A stretch of 9,160 bases of DNA from DASSKA01 sp035765755 (GCA_035765755.1 DASTWW010000001.1:1-9160), one strand, 5' to 3'; shown: positions 1-6,429, numbered from the stretch's first letter. The notes: generated by a model not told the origin, from the sequence alone. Made by a program: numbers and translations.

Positions 1-1421
1 AGGTCGAAGTACAGCTCGAACTCGTGCGGGTGCGGGCGGACGGCGACCGGCTGGATCTCCTGGGTGCGCTTGTAGTCGACCCAGGTCTCGATCAGGTCCG
101 GGGTGAACACCCCGCCCTCGAGCAGGAACTCGTGGTCGTCCTCCAGCGCATCCATCACCTCCGACAGCGTTCCCGGCACGGTGTCCACTGCGGCGTGCTC
201 CTCGGGGGGCAGCTCGTAGAGGTCCTTGTCGATCGGCTGCGGTGGCTCGATCTTGTTGCGGATCCCGTCCACGCCGGCCAGCAGCATCGCCGAGAACGCC
301 AGGTAGGGGTTCGCCGACGGGTCCGGGCACCGGAACTCGATGCGCTTGGCCTTCGGGTTGCTGCCAGTGATCGGGATCCGGATGCACGCCGACCGGTTCC
401 GCTGGCTGTAGACCAGGTTCACCGGCGCCTCGAACCCGGGAACGAGCCGGTGGTAGGAGTTCACGGTCGGGTTGGTGAACGCGAGCAGGGACGGCGCGTG
501 CTTGAGCAGCCCGCCGATGTAGAACCGGGCCATGTCCGAGAGGCCCGCGTAGCCGGTCTCGTCGTAGAACAGCGGCGCACCGTCGCCCCAGATGGACTGG
601 TGGCAGTGCATCCCGGAGCCGTTGTCGCCGAAGATCGGCTTGGGCATGAAGGTGGCCGTCTTGCCGTTGCGCCAGGCGACGTTGCGGACGATGTACTTGA
701 ACTTCATCACGTTGTCGGCGCTGGCGAGCAGCTCGTCGAATCGCCAGTTGATCTCGGCTTGCCCCGCCGTACCCACCTCGTGGTGCGCGCGCTCCACGAT
801 CAACCCGGACCGCTCCAGCTCCATGGTGATCTCGTCGCGAAGGTCCGCGAAGTGGTCGACGGGCGGCACCGGGAAGTAGCCGCCCTTGTACTTCACCTTG
901 TAGCCCCGGTTGCCGCCCTCCTCGACGCGGCCGGTGTTCCAGGCGCCCGCGATGGAGTCGATGTGGTAGTAGCCGGCGTTCTGCTTGGTCTCGAACCTCA
1001 CGTCGTCGAAGACGTAGAACTCCGCCTCCGGCGCGAAGAAGGCGGTGTCCCCGATGCCGGTGGACTTCAGGTAGGCCTGCGCCTTGCGGGCGATGTTGCG
1101 CGGGTCGCGGCTGTACGCCTCGCCGGTGAGCGGGTCGTGGATGAAGAAGTTCACGACCAGCGTCTTCTTCTCCCGGAACGGGTCCAGGTAGGCGGTGCCC
1201 GGGTCGGGGAACAGCGACATGTCCGACTCGTGGATGGCCTGGAACCCGCGGATCGAGGATCCGTCGAAGTTCAGCCCGTCGGAGAACACCGCCTCGTCGA
1301 AGGAGGACACCGGCACGGTGAAGTGCTGCATCACGCCGGGCAGGTCGCAGAAGCGTACGTCGACCATCTCGACGCCCTCGTCCCTGACGTACTTCAACAG
1401 CTCGTCGGCGTTTGCGAACAT
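1..1421 (-). CDS. glnA: Type I glutamine synthetase (3' end cut by window edge)
   Basis: Glutamine synthetase condenses ammonia with glutamate using ATP to make glutamine; the family works as a cytoplasmic dodecamer. Reading begins at the ATG at 1421-1419, preceded by a GAGGAGG ribosome site five bases upstream. The 473 complete codons visible show FDGSSIRGF at residues 52-60, the KP...NGSGMHCHQS nucleotide and substrate loop at about 261-276 with His272 and His274, and NRSACIRIP further on. Tyr402 lies in KDLYELPPEE, the adenylylation loop (Tyr397 in enteric numbering), so the enzyme is the GSI-beta type probably controlled by GlnE. The visible protein ends FELYFD plus two bases; most of these proteins end one or two residues later, so the gene is essentially complete. 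A GlnR-type operator lies upstream. Identity is very secure. Confidence 0.98.
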   Translation of the reverse strand, partial: MFANADELLKYVRDEGVEMVDVRFCDLPGVMQHFTVPVSSFDEAVFSDGLNFDGSSIRGFQAIHESDMSLFPDPGTAYLDPFREKKTLVVNFFIHDPLTGEAYSRDPRNIARKAQAYLKSTGIGDTAFFAPEAEFYVFDDVRFETKQNAGYYHIDSIAGAWNTGRVEEGGNRGYKVKYKGGYFPVPPVDHFADLRDEITMELERSGLIVERAHHEVGTAGQAEINWRFDELLASADNVMKFKYIVRNVAWRNGKTATFMPKPIFGDNGSGMHCHQSIWGDGAPLFYDETGYAGLSDMARFYIGGLLKHAPSLLAFTNPTVNSYHRLVPGFEAPVNLVYSQRNRSACIRIPITGSNPKAKRIEFRCPDPSANPYLAFSAMLLAGVDGIRNKIEPPQPIDKDLYELPPEEHAAVDTVPGTLSEVMDALEDDHEFLLEGGVFTPDLIETWVDYKRTQEIQPVAVRPHPHEFELYFD

Positions 1422-1426
1422 GCAAT

Positions 1427-1433
1427 CCTCCTC
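1427..1433 (-). promoter_or_regulatory. Ribosome binding site of glnA
   Basis: On the minus strand GAGGAGG stands five bases before the glnA ATG at 1421. It is a strong Shine-Dalgarno match and fixes the start. It also implies a leadered transcript, in contrast to the apparent leaderless starts of the RDD, lipA and lipB genes. Confidence 0.85.
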
Positions 1434-1517
1434 GGCCCGGGACGCGGGCCTTTCACGGTCGGCGCGGTGGCCGCCTGATGTCGAACACGGACGGTGCGAC
1501 GCTGCATCGTGGTCCGC

Positions 1518-1523
1518 AACCTA
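1518..1523 (-). promoter_or_regulatory. Possible -10 element of glnA
   Basis: TAGGTT on the minus strand fits the actinobacterial TANNNT -10 pattern. It lies 10 bases downstream of the GlnR-type operator, so the -35 region would fall inside the operator, a usual arrangement for GlnR activation. No good TTGACA-like -35 is visible, which agrees with dependence on an activator. The transcript would carry a leader of roughly 90 bases. The assignment rests on pattern only. Confidence 0.35.
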
Positions 1524-1533
1524 CGCGGATGCG

Positions 1534-1571
1534 GTTTCTCGACCGTATCCCCTGTGTTTCGCCCGTGTAAC
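1534..1571 (-). promoter_or_regulatory. GlnR-type operator, four half-sites, between glnA and the RDD gene
   Basis: Read on the minus strand this 38-bp stretch is GTTAC, six bases, GAAAC, six bases, GATAC, six bases, GAAAC. It matches the actinobacterial GlnR box (a-site gTnAC and b-site GaAAC, repeated at 11-bp steps): three half-sites match fully and the third has one mismatch. It ends 112 bases before the glnA start and lies 22 bases before the RDD start, so it could act on either gene. GlnR is the OmpR-type nitrogen regulator of Streptomyces and mycobacteria and commonly binds upstream of glnA. The match is read directly; binding is inference. Confidence 0.8.
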
Positions 1572-1581
1572 AACGCCCCGG

Positions 1582-1587
1582 TACCGT
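1582..1587 (+). promoter_or_regulatory. Possible -10 element giving a leaderless RDD transcript
   Basis: TACCGT fits TANNNT and is separated by exactly six bases from the GTG start at 1594. The -10 hexamer normally occupies -12 to -7, so transcription would begin at or very near the first base of the start codon. No convincing Shine-Dalgarno sequence is present at a useful distance, which supports a leaderless message. The -35 region would overlap the GlnR-type operator. Confidence 0.4.
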
Positions 1588-1593
1588 TGGGGG

Positions 1594-2034
1594 GTGAGCT
1601 CTCCAGAACAGTCGCTCGACGATGCCTACCCCGGCGAGCGGCTCGGACTGCCGGAGCACGGCAGCGGCTCGGTGGCCCGGTGGGGTCGCCGGATCCTCGC
1701 GCTGGTCATCGACTGGATCGCCTCCATGCTGGTCGCCAGCCTGATCCTGGGCCACAACCTCTGGACCGCCCAGGGCGGTTCCGGGTGGCGCCCCATCGTC
1801 ACGCTGCTGGTGTTCCTGGCCGAGGCGACGCTGCTGACCGCGCTGCTCGGCGGCTCGTTCGGTCAGCTCGCGACCCGGATCCACGTGGCCAGGCTGGACC
1901 GCAAGCCGGTGAACCTGCTGCAGGCGCTGGTGCGCACCGCGCTGATCTGCCTGGCGGTGCCGCCGCTGATCTTCAACCGCGACCAGCGCGGCCTCCACGA
2001 CCTGGCCGTGGGCACCGTCACGCTGGTGCGCTGA
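1594..2034 (+). CDS. RDD-family small integral membrane protein
   Basis: A 146-residue membrane protein of the RDD family, whose molecular role is generally unknown. The hydrophilic N-terminus (1-27) precedes three predicted membrane segments at about 34-53, 68-86 and 112-127. The family's conserved charged residues are seen as Arg33 and Asp40 flanking the first segment, Gly90 in the loop after the second (GSFGQLATRIHV), and the C-terminal QRGLHDLAVGTVT (131-143). GTG at 1594 is the best start because the frame upstream lies in the glnA control region and the RDD motif begins just inside. Members of this family often lie beside actinobacterial glnA. It diverges from glnA, shares the GlnR-type operator region, and ends three bases from the convergent AlaX-like gene, leaving no room for a terminator between them. 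Confidence 0.9.
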   Translation: MSSPEQSLDDAYPGERLGLPEHGSGSVARWGRRILALVIDWIASMLVASLILGHNLWTAQGGSGWRPIVTLLVFLAEATLLTALLGGSFGQLATRIHVARLDRKPVNLLQALVRTALICLAVPPLIFNRDQRGLHDLAVGTVTLVR

Positions 2035-2037
2035 CTT

Positions 2038-2814
2038 TCAGCCGCCGGCGGGGTCCAGCACCTCGAGGCGGACCCGCTTGTTGCCCTTGCCCTTCGACTC
2101 GGTGCCGGTGACCTCGACCCGACCCACCTCGGTGGTACTGAGCACGTGGGTGCCGCCGTCGGCCTGCTTGTCCAGCCCGACGATGTCGATGACCCGCAGC
2201 GGGTCGATCTCGCGCGGGATCAGGTTGGCCGCGGTGCGGATCAGCGCGTGGTCGGTGTCGGCGACCTCGCGGCCGACGAACTCCACGACGATCTCGTGCG
2301 CCCGCGCGATCTCCTCGTTGATCCGGGCCTCCACCTGCCGACCGAACTCCGCCGACATCGACGGCAGCGGGAAGTCCAGCCGCCCCTTGCCGGGCTCCAT
2401 GTTGCCGCCGGTGACCGCCACCTGGTGGTCGGCCCACATCACCCCGCACAGGATGTGCAGCGCAGTGTGCGTGCGCATGGTCAGGTGCCGCCGGTCCCAG
2501 TCCAGCTCGCCCTCGACCTCGGTGCCCTCGCCGGGCAGCTCGCCGTCCAGCCAGTGCCAGATCCGGCCCTGGTCACGCTTCACCCGGGTCACCGCAGCCT
2601 GCCCGCCGTCCCAGCGCAGCAGGCCGAGGTCGTGCGGCTGGCCGCCGCCTCCCGGGTAGAAGGCAGTACGACGGAGCGACACCCGCCCGTTGTCGCGATC
2701 CACCTGCTCCACGGCGGCGTCGAACCTGTTCAGGTACGCATCGACGGCGAACAGCTCGGTATCGACCAGCGCAGGGGGTGCTCCTGCCGGGACCGGTCGG
2801 CCGGGCACGGCCAT
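2038..2814 (-). CDS. AlaX-like alanyl-tRNA editing protein / metal-dependent hydrolase
   Basis: A 258-residue free-standing relative of the alanyl-tRNA synthetase editing domain; family members hydrolyse Ser (or Gly) mischarged onto tRNA-Ala in the cytoplasm. The start ATG (2814-2812) follows AGGAGGT with six bases between, a strong ribosome site. The N-terminal barrel carries the family signature FYPGGGGQPHDLG (52-64). The zinc site has HTALH (His116, His120) and, in the C-terminal half, DGGTH with His223. The usual cysteine of CGGTH is Asp219 here, so metal binding is altered or uses Asp. The tail SKGKGNKRVRLEV fits the family. It is not part of the lipoate/glutamine core block as I recall it. 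It faces the RDD gene tail-to-tail and diverges from the lipoprotein gene across an 86-bp gap. The family is secure; the substrate is inference. Confidence 0.9.
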   Translation of the reverse strand: MAVPGRPVPAGAPPALVDTELFAVDAYLNRFDAAVEQVDRDNGRVSLRRTAFYPGGGGQPHDLGLLRWDGGQAAVTRVKRDQGRIWHWLDGELPGEGTEVEGELDWDRRHLTMRTHTALHILCGVMWADHQVAVTGGNMEPGKGRLDFPLPSMSAEFGRQVEARINEEIARAHEIVVEFVGREVADTDHALIRTAANLIPREIDPLRVIDIVGLDKQADGGTHVLSTTEVGRVEVTGTESKGKGNKRVRLEVLDPAGG

Positions 2815-2820
2815 CGACGT

Positions 2821-2827
2821 ACCTCCT
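2821..2827 (-). promoter_or_regulatory. Ribosome binding site of the AlaX-like gene
   Basis: AGGAGGT on the minus strand lies six bases before the ATG at 2814. It is close to the perfect anti-16S complement and settles the start, excluding longer readings of the open frame that continue to about 3330 across the divergent lipoprotein gene. Confidence 0.85.
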
Positions 2828-2900
2828 CGTCCGCAGATGCACGGTTCTCCGCCATCCAACCACGGAGATGCCCTACAGTCGCGAGCGGAAGGGGGACCAC

Positions 2901-3812
2901 ATGCGCACGCGCAGATCAAGCCCGCTCGCGGCCGGAGCACTGCTGCTCGCCGCGGCGCTGAGCGGCTGCAGCCACGACCAGCCGTCCGGCACCGAGGCAC
3001 TGGACGCACCGCAGCGAGCCGCCGCGCCGCAGACCGCCAGCGCCCCGGAGAGTGCTGGCGCCAGCCCGTCGGCGGGAGGGACGGCCCCGAGCCCCACCAC
3101 GCCGGCCACCACTGGCGCCGCCACGCCGGCCACCACGGCGTCGCCGCCCGACAGCCACGACCTGGACGTGCACCAGCTGGCTGCCGCGATCCAGCACGCC
3201 ATCTCGACCTACCACTCCGCGCACGTGACCGTGCGGATGACCGGCGGCTCCACCGACCTGCGCGCCCAGGGCGACGTGAAGTACACCTCCGGCGGGCCGC
3301 TGATGCGGATGCGGATGCACATCCCGTCACTGGGCGTGCGGGTGGTGAAGCTGCTGATGGTGCACCGGATGGTCTACCTCGCCATGCCGCCGATGACCCC
3401 GCGCGGCCGGTGGGTGGCCGTCGACCCGACCGACCCGAACAGCCCGCTCGGCCCCTCGGCGGGCGCGTTGTCCAAGATCGACCCGATGCAGTCCTTCCGG
3501 GTCGTGGAGAAGGGCGTGCGGAAGGTGCGCTACCTCGGTCCGGACCCCGTGCAGGGCGACCCCGCCTACCACTACAAGGTCACCGTCAGCACCCGCGCTG
3601 CGGCCAGGGCGACCGGGCAGCCGGTCAACCCGCTCGTGCCCCGGCTGGTCAGCTACGACATCTGGCTCGACGGCCAGAACCGGATGCGCCAGATGAGGCT
3701 GAGCGAGCTCGGCGTCCGGATGGTCAGCGACGTCACGAAGTGGGGCGTGCCGGTGCACGTGCAGGCGCCGCCCCCGTCACGGGTGCTCACCATGGGCAGC
3801 AGCGGCGCCTGA
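2901..3812 (+). CDS. Secreted lipoprotein, LppX/LprA/LprG-like
   Basis: A 303-residue predicted lipoprotein. The signal peptide has a basic start (MRTRR), a hydrophobic stretch of Leu and Ala, and the lipobox LSGC with Cys23 as the lipidation site. Residues about 24-92 are a low-complexity Ala/Pro/Thr/Ser linker. The remainder (about 93-295) looks like the antiparallel-sheet and helix fold of LppX/LprG and LolA-type lipid carriers: SAHVTVRMTGG, a methionine-rich hydrophobic stretch (Met135, 137, 139, 153, 157, 162, 165), the GRWVAVDP strand and YDIWLDGQNRMRQM near the end. Known relatives carry glycolipids across the actinobacterial envelope; the ligand here is unknown. The ATG follows GGAAGGGGG, a good ribosome site, and TACAGT at 2874-2879 could be its -10. 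It ends nine bases from the convergent DUF4191 gene. The lipoprotein call is strong, the subfamily moderate. Confidence 0.85.
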   Translation: MRTRRSSPLAAGALLLAAALSGCSHDQPSGTEALDAPQRAAAPQTASAPESAGASPSAGGTAPSPTTPATTGAATPATTASPPDSHDLDVHQLAAAIQHAISTYHSAHVTVRMTGGSTDLRAQGDVKYTSGGPLMRMRMHIPSLGVRVVKLLMVHRMVYLAMPPMTPRGRWVAVDPTDPNSPLGPSAGALSKIDPMQSFRVVEKGVRKVRYLGPDPVQGDPAYHYKVTVSTRAAARATGQPVNPLVPRLVSYDIWLDGQNRMRQMRLSELGVRMVSDVTKWGVPVHVQAPPPSRVLTMGSSGA

Positions 3813-3821
3813 CAAGTCGGC

Positions 3822-4526
3822 TCAGCGGCCGCGCATGTTCTGCCGGGCACCCTTCATGCTGGTCGGCACCGGCCCCTTCGGGATCGGCACGTTGGACCGG
3901 TTCGCGTCCAGCGCCCGCAGCCGGGACAGCACGTCGGTCATCTCCGCCGGCTTCTGGGTCTTCTTCAGCTTGCTGACGTGCTTGGCCAGCCGGGGAATCG
4001 GCACCGCGCCCTCGGCGTCACCGGCGATCAGCTCGTGGATGGTGGTCTCCGAGGCGACCCGCTCGTGCTTGCGCCGCTCCCCGGCGAGCAGGCTGCGCAG
4101 CCGGTTCGGGTTGCCCTCGCCGATCAGCACGATCCCGGGCGGTCCGACCACCCGGTGCACGATGTCCTGGTTGCGGTTGAACGCGATCGCCGGGTCCACC
4201 TTCCAGCCGCGGCGGAGCATGCCCAGCGCCGCTGCGGCCGCTCCGGGCCGGCCCTCGATCTGGGCGTACATCGCCTTCTGCGCCCGGCGCCCGAAGTAGA
4301 TGACGGCCATCAGGATGCCGAACAGGACGGCGACCACCACGTCGTACGCCCACGGCCCCGGCAGCACGCTGAGGATCCCGAACACCACGCCGGCGGAGAC
4401 CACGAAGATGCCGAGCAGGACCAGCCCGATCCGCGGGTCGTACTCGCGGGTCATCGAGTAGGTCGCGGCGAGCTGCTTGAGCCGGCCCTCCTTCTTCGCC
4501 TTGGCCGGCTTGTCGGTCTTCGCCAT
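3822..4526 (-). CDS. DUF4191 family membrane protein
   Basis: A 234-residue protein of unknown function typical of actinobacteria. The N-terminus is lysine-rich (MAKTDKPAKAKKEGRLKQL), followed by two hydrophobic segments at about 32-55 and 60-79 separated by a short PGPW turn. Both ends are probably cytoplasmic. The remainder is a basic soluble domain with RRGWKVDPAIAFNRNQD, a hydrophobic VVGPPGIVLIGEG strand and an Arg/Lys-rich tail. It lies 54 bases downstream of lipA on the same strand and is probably cotranscribed with lipB and lipA. The corresponding M. tuberculosis gene (Rv2219 by my recollection) has the same neighbour, so the link with lipA is old, though the reason is unknown. The ATG at 4526 has only a weak GAAGG ribosome site, which would fit translation coupled to a lipA message. 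Confidence 0.9.
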   Translation of the reverse strand: MAKTDKPAKAKKEGRLKQLAATYSMTREYDPRIGLVLLGIFVVSAGVVFGILSVLPGPWAYDVVVAVLFGILMAVIYFGRRAQKAMYAQIEGRPGAAAAALGMLRRGWKVDPAIAFNRNQDIVHRVVGPPGIVLIGEGNPNRLRSLLAGERRKHERVASETTIHELIAGDAEGAVPIPRLAKHVSKLKKTQKPAEMTDVLSRLRALDANRSNVPIPKGPVPTSMKGARQNMRGR

Positions 4527-4580
4527 CGGGTGGTGCCTTCGCTGTGGTCGGTTCGGTGTGGTGATTGTGGCAGACGCCGC

Positions 4581-5537
4581 TCAGGCGCTGGCGGCGTCGT
4601 CCTCGCGGGCGGCGATCGCCTGCTGGTAGAGACGTCCGGCGCGGTACGACGAGCGGACCAGCGGCCCGGACATCACGCCGGCGAAGCCGATCTCTCCTGC
4701 CTCCTCGGCGAGCTCGACGAACTCCTCCGGCTTCACCCAGCGTTCGACCGGGTGGTGCCGCACGGAGGGGCGCAGGTACTGGGTGATCGTGATCAGCTCG
4801 CACCCCGCGTCGTACAGGTCCTGCAACGCGGTCGAGACCTCCTCGCGGGTCTCGCCCATGCCCAGGATCAGGTTGGACTTGGTGACCAGCCCGAACTCGC
4901 GCGCGGCGGTCAGCACGTCGAGGGAGCGCTGGTAGCGGAACGCCGGCCGGATCCGCTTGAAGATCCGCGGCACGGTCTCCACGTTGTGGGCGAGCACCTC
5001 AGGGCGGGCCTCGAACACCTCGCGGAGCAGCTCCGGCTTGCCGCTGAAGTCGGGGATCAGGTTCTCCACGCCGGTACCCGGGTTGAGCTCGTGGATCTGC
5101 TTGACGGTCTCGGCGTACAGCCAGGCGCCCTCGTCGGGCAGGTCGTCGCGGGTGACGCCGGTGATGGTGGCGTAGCGCAGGCCCATCTTCTGCACGCTCT
5201 CGGCGACCCGGCGCGGCTCGTCGCGGTCGAGCGGCTCGGGCTTGCCGGTGGCGATCTGGCAGAAGTCGCAGCGGCGGGTGCACTGGTCGCCGCCGATGAG
5301 GAAGGTGGCCTCGCGGTCCTCCCAGCACTCGAAGATGTTGGGGCAGCCGGCCTCCTGGCAGACCGTGTGCAGCTCCTCGGACTTCACCAGGTGCTGCAGC
5401 TCGCGGTACTGCGGGCCCATCCTCGCCTTGGTCTTGATCCACTCCGGCTTCTTCTCGATCGGGGTCGCCGCGTTGCGGACCTCCAGACGGAGCAGCCGGC
5501 GGCCTTCCGGAGCGGGGTGCGTTGGCGCTTGGGTCAC
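4581..5537 (-). CDS. lipA: Lipoyl synthase (radical SAM)
   Basis: LipA inserts two sulfur atoms into protein-bound octanoyl groups to make the lipoyl cofactor, using two [4Fe-4S] clusters. With the GTG at 5537 as start the protein has 318 residues, the normal size. The auxiliary cluster motif CQEAGCPNIFEC gives Cys60, Cys65 and Cys71; the radical SAM motif CTRRCDFC gives Cys86, Cys90 and Cys93; and the C-terminal RSSY is at 295-298, whose serine ligates the auxiliary cluster. All key residues are present. An in-frame GTG at 5546 also exists but falls inside a possible -10 hexamer, so 5537 is preferred. It lies 43 bases downstream of lipB and 54 bases before the DUF4191 gene, on the same strand, and supplies the cofactor needed by the E2 protein at the right edge. 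Confidence 0.98.
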   Translation of the reverse strand: MTQAPTHPAPEGRRLLRLEVRNAATPIEKKPEWIKTKARMGPQYRELQHLVKSEELHTVCQEAGCPNIFECWEDREATFLIGGDQCTRRCDFCQIATGKPEPLDRDEPRRVAESVQKMGLRYATITGVTRDDLPDEGAWLYAETVKQIHELNPGTGVENLIPDFSGKPELLREVFEARPEVLAHNVETVPRIFKRIRPAFRYQRSLDVLTAAREFGLVTKSNLILGMGETREEVSTALQDLYDAGCELITITQYLRPSVRHHPVERWVKPEEFVELAEEAGEIGFAGVMSGPLVRSSYRAGRLYQQAIAAREDDAASA

Positions 5538-5544
5538 GATCGCC

Positions 5545-5550
5545 ACTTTA
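5545..5550 (-). promoter_or_regulatory. Possible internal -10 element just before lipA
   Basis: TAAAGT on the minus strand fits TANNNT and stands seven bases before the preferred lipA GTG. No good ribosome site is visible there, so lipA may have its own leaderless transcript besides reading through from lipB. A TTGGGG at 5570-5575 is the nearest -35-like hexamer, with a long spacer of 19. Evidence is pattern only. Confidence 0.35.
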
Positions 5551-5580
5551 CGCCGCCGGCAAGCGTGCGCCCCAACTCGG

Positions 5581-6303
5581 TCAGCGGGCCGCGGCGGGGT
5601 CGATGAGCCGCGGCTTGCGGCCGGGCTCGGGCTTGGCCGGGTAGTCGGGGGTGCGGTCGTACGGCGCCCAGCCGAGCAGCTCGGCCAGGTGCTGCTGTAC
5701 AGCGGGGGCGGCCTCCTCGACCCCGACCCGGCGGCCCAGCTCCCACGACAGGCTGGTCGTCCCGGCGTCGGAGATGCCGCACGGCACGAACCGGTCATAC
5801 CAGCTGAGGTCCACGTCACAGTTGAGCGCGAAGCCGTGCATGGTCACGCCGCGGCTGACCCGGATGCCGATCGCGGCCATCTTCCGCTCGGGGCCGCGGT
5901 CGTCCTCGGCCACCCAGACGCCGCTGCGCCCGGGGACCCGGGCGGTGGTCACGCCGAGGTCGGTGCACGCGTGGATCAGCGCCTCCTCGAGGCGGCGCAC
6001 GTAGTCCACGACGTACACGTGGTCGGGCAGCTTCACGATCGGGTAGCCGACCAGCTGGCCGGGGCCGTGGAAGGTGATCTTGCCGCCCCGGTCCACGTCC
6101 ACGACCGGCGTGCCGTCGAACGGCCTCTCGTGCGGCTCGGTGCGCTTGCCGGCGGTGAGCACAGGTGGGTGCTCGAGGAGCAGCACCTTCTCCGGTCCGC
6201 CGTTGACCACCTGGTCGTGCACCTCGCGCTGGAGGTCCCAGGCCTTGGTGTACTCCACCGCCGCCTCGCCGTACCCGACCGTCTCGAAGATCAGCTCCCT
6301 CAC
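5581..6303 (-). CDS. lipB: Lipoyl(octanoyl) transferase
   Basis: LipB moves octanoate from acyl carrier protein to a lysine on lipoyl domains through a thioester on its active cysteine, the step before LipA. The 240-residue protein matches the actinobacterial form along its length: LLEHPPVLTAGKRTE (42-56), DRGGKITFHGPGQLVGYP (71-88), GRSGVW (125-130), the catalytic RKMAAIG with Lys141, HGFALN (156-161) and PCGISDAGTTSL with the active Cys175. Translation is taken from the GTG at 6303-6301. The nearest ATG at 6305 is out of frame and stops at once, and no well-placed ribosome site exists, so leaderless initiation is likely. It diverges from a lipoprotein gene, and its upstream region meets the first unit of the 22-bp repeat array. 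Confidence 0.98.
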   Translation of the reverse strand: MRELIFETVGYGEAAVEYTKAWDLQREVHDQVVNGGPEKVLLLEHPPVLTAGKRTEPHERPFDGTPVVDVDRGGKITFHGPGQLVGYPIVKLPDHVYVVDYVRRLEEALIHACTDLGVTTARVPGRSGVWVAEDDRGPERKMAAIGIRVSRGVTMHGFALNCDVDLSWYDRFVPCGISDAGTTSLSWELGRRVGVEEAAPAVQQHLAELLGWAPYDRTPDYPAKPEPGRKPRLIDPAAAR

Positions 6304-6309
6304 ATTTCA

Positions 6310-6315
6310 AACCTA
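6310..6315 (-). promoter_or_regulatory. Possible -10 element giving a leaderless lipB transcript
   Basis: TAGGTT on the minus strand lies exactly six bases before the lipB GTG, placing the expected transcription start on the start codon. The same hexamer appears before glnA. With a 17-bp spacer the -35 region would be at 6333-6338, touching the first repeat unit at 6336. No consensus -35 is visible. Confidence 0.4.
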
Positions 6316-6335
6316 ACCCACCTTCCCGAGCCCCC

Positions 6336-6423
6336 TGTGTTGAGTGGTCAGTCGTGCTGTGTTGAGTGGTCGCTCGTGCGGTGTCGAGTGGTCAGTCGTG
6401 CTGCGTCGAGTGGTCGCTCGTGC
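6336..6423 (+). repeat. Tandem array of four 22-bp repeats (array 1)
   Basis: Four units at 6336-6357, 6358-6379, 6380-6401 and 6402-6423 follow each other without spacers. Each consists of a six-base left arm (TGTGTT, TGTGTT, GGTGTC, TGCGTC), an invariant eight-base core GAGTGGTC, and an eight-base tail that alternates AGTCGTGC, GCTCGTGC, AGTCGTGC, GCTCGTGC. Units 1-2 against units 3-4 therefore form a 44-bp dimer differing at four positions. The array lies between the divergent lipB and lipoprotein starts. The 22-bp period is close to two helical turns, so the cores lie on nearly the same face of the DNA. The same repeat recurs inverted at 8115-8224. Function is unknown; protein-binding clusters or a REP/BIME-like element are the options I see. 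Confidence 0.95.
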
Positions 6424-6429
6424 TGGGGC

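Noticed and set aside
24..1478. A 484-codon open frame on the plus strand across glnA
   Set aside because: It is antisense to glnA, rich in Val, Arg, Leu, Asp and His as expected from the complementary frame of a GC-rich gene, and has no recognisable domain.
2815..3330. A longer N-terminal extension of the AlaX-like protein
   Set aside because: The open frame continues, but the extension is antisense to the lipoprotein gene, Arg/Ser/Ala-rich without domain signal, and the strong AGGAGGT site marks the ATG at 2814.
3978..5606. A 542-codon plus-strand open frame over the DUF4191 gene and lipA
   Set aside because: It is the antisense shadow of two securely identified genes, with the same biased composition and no motif.
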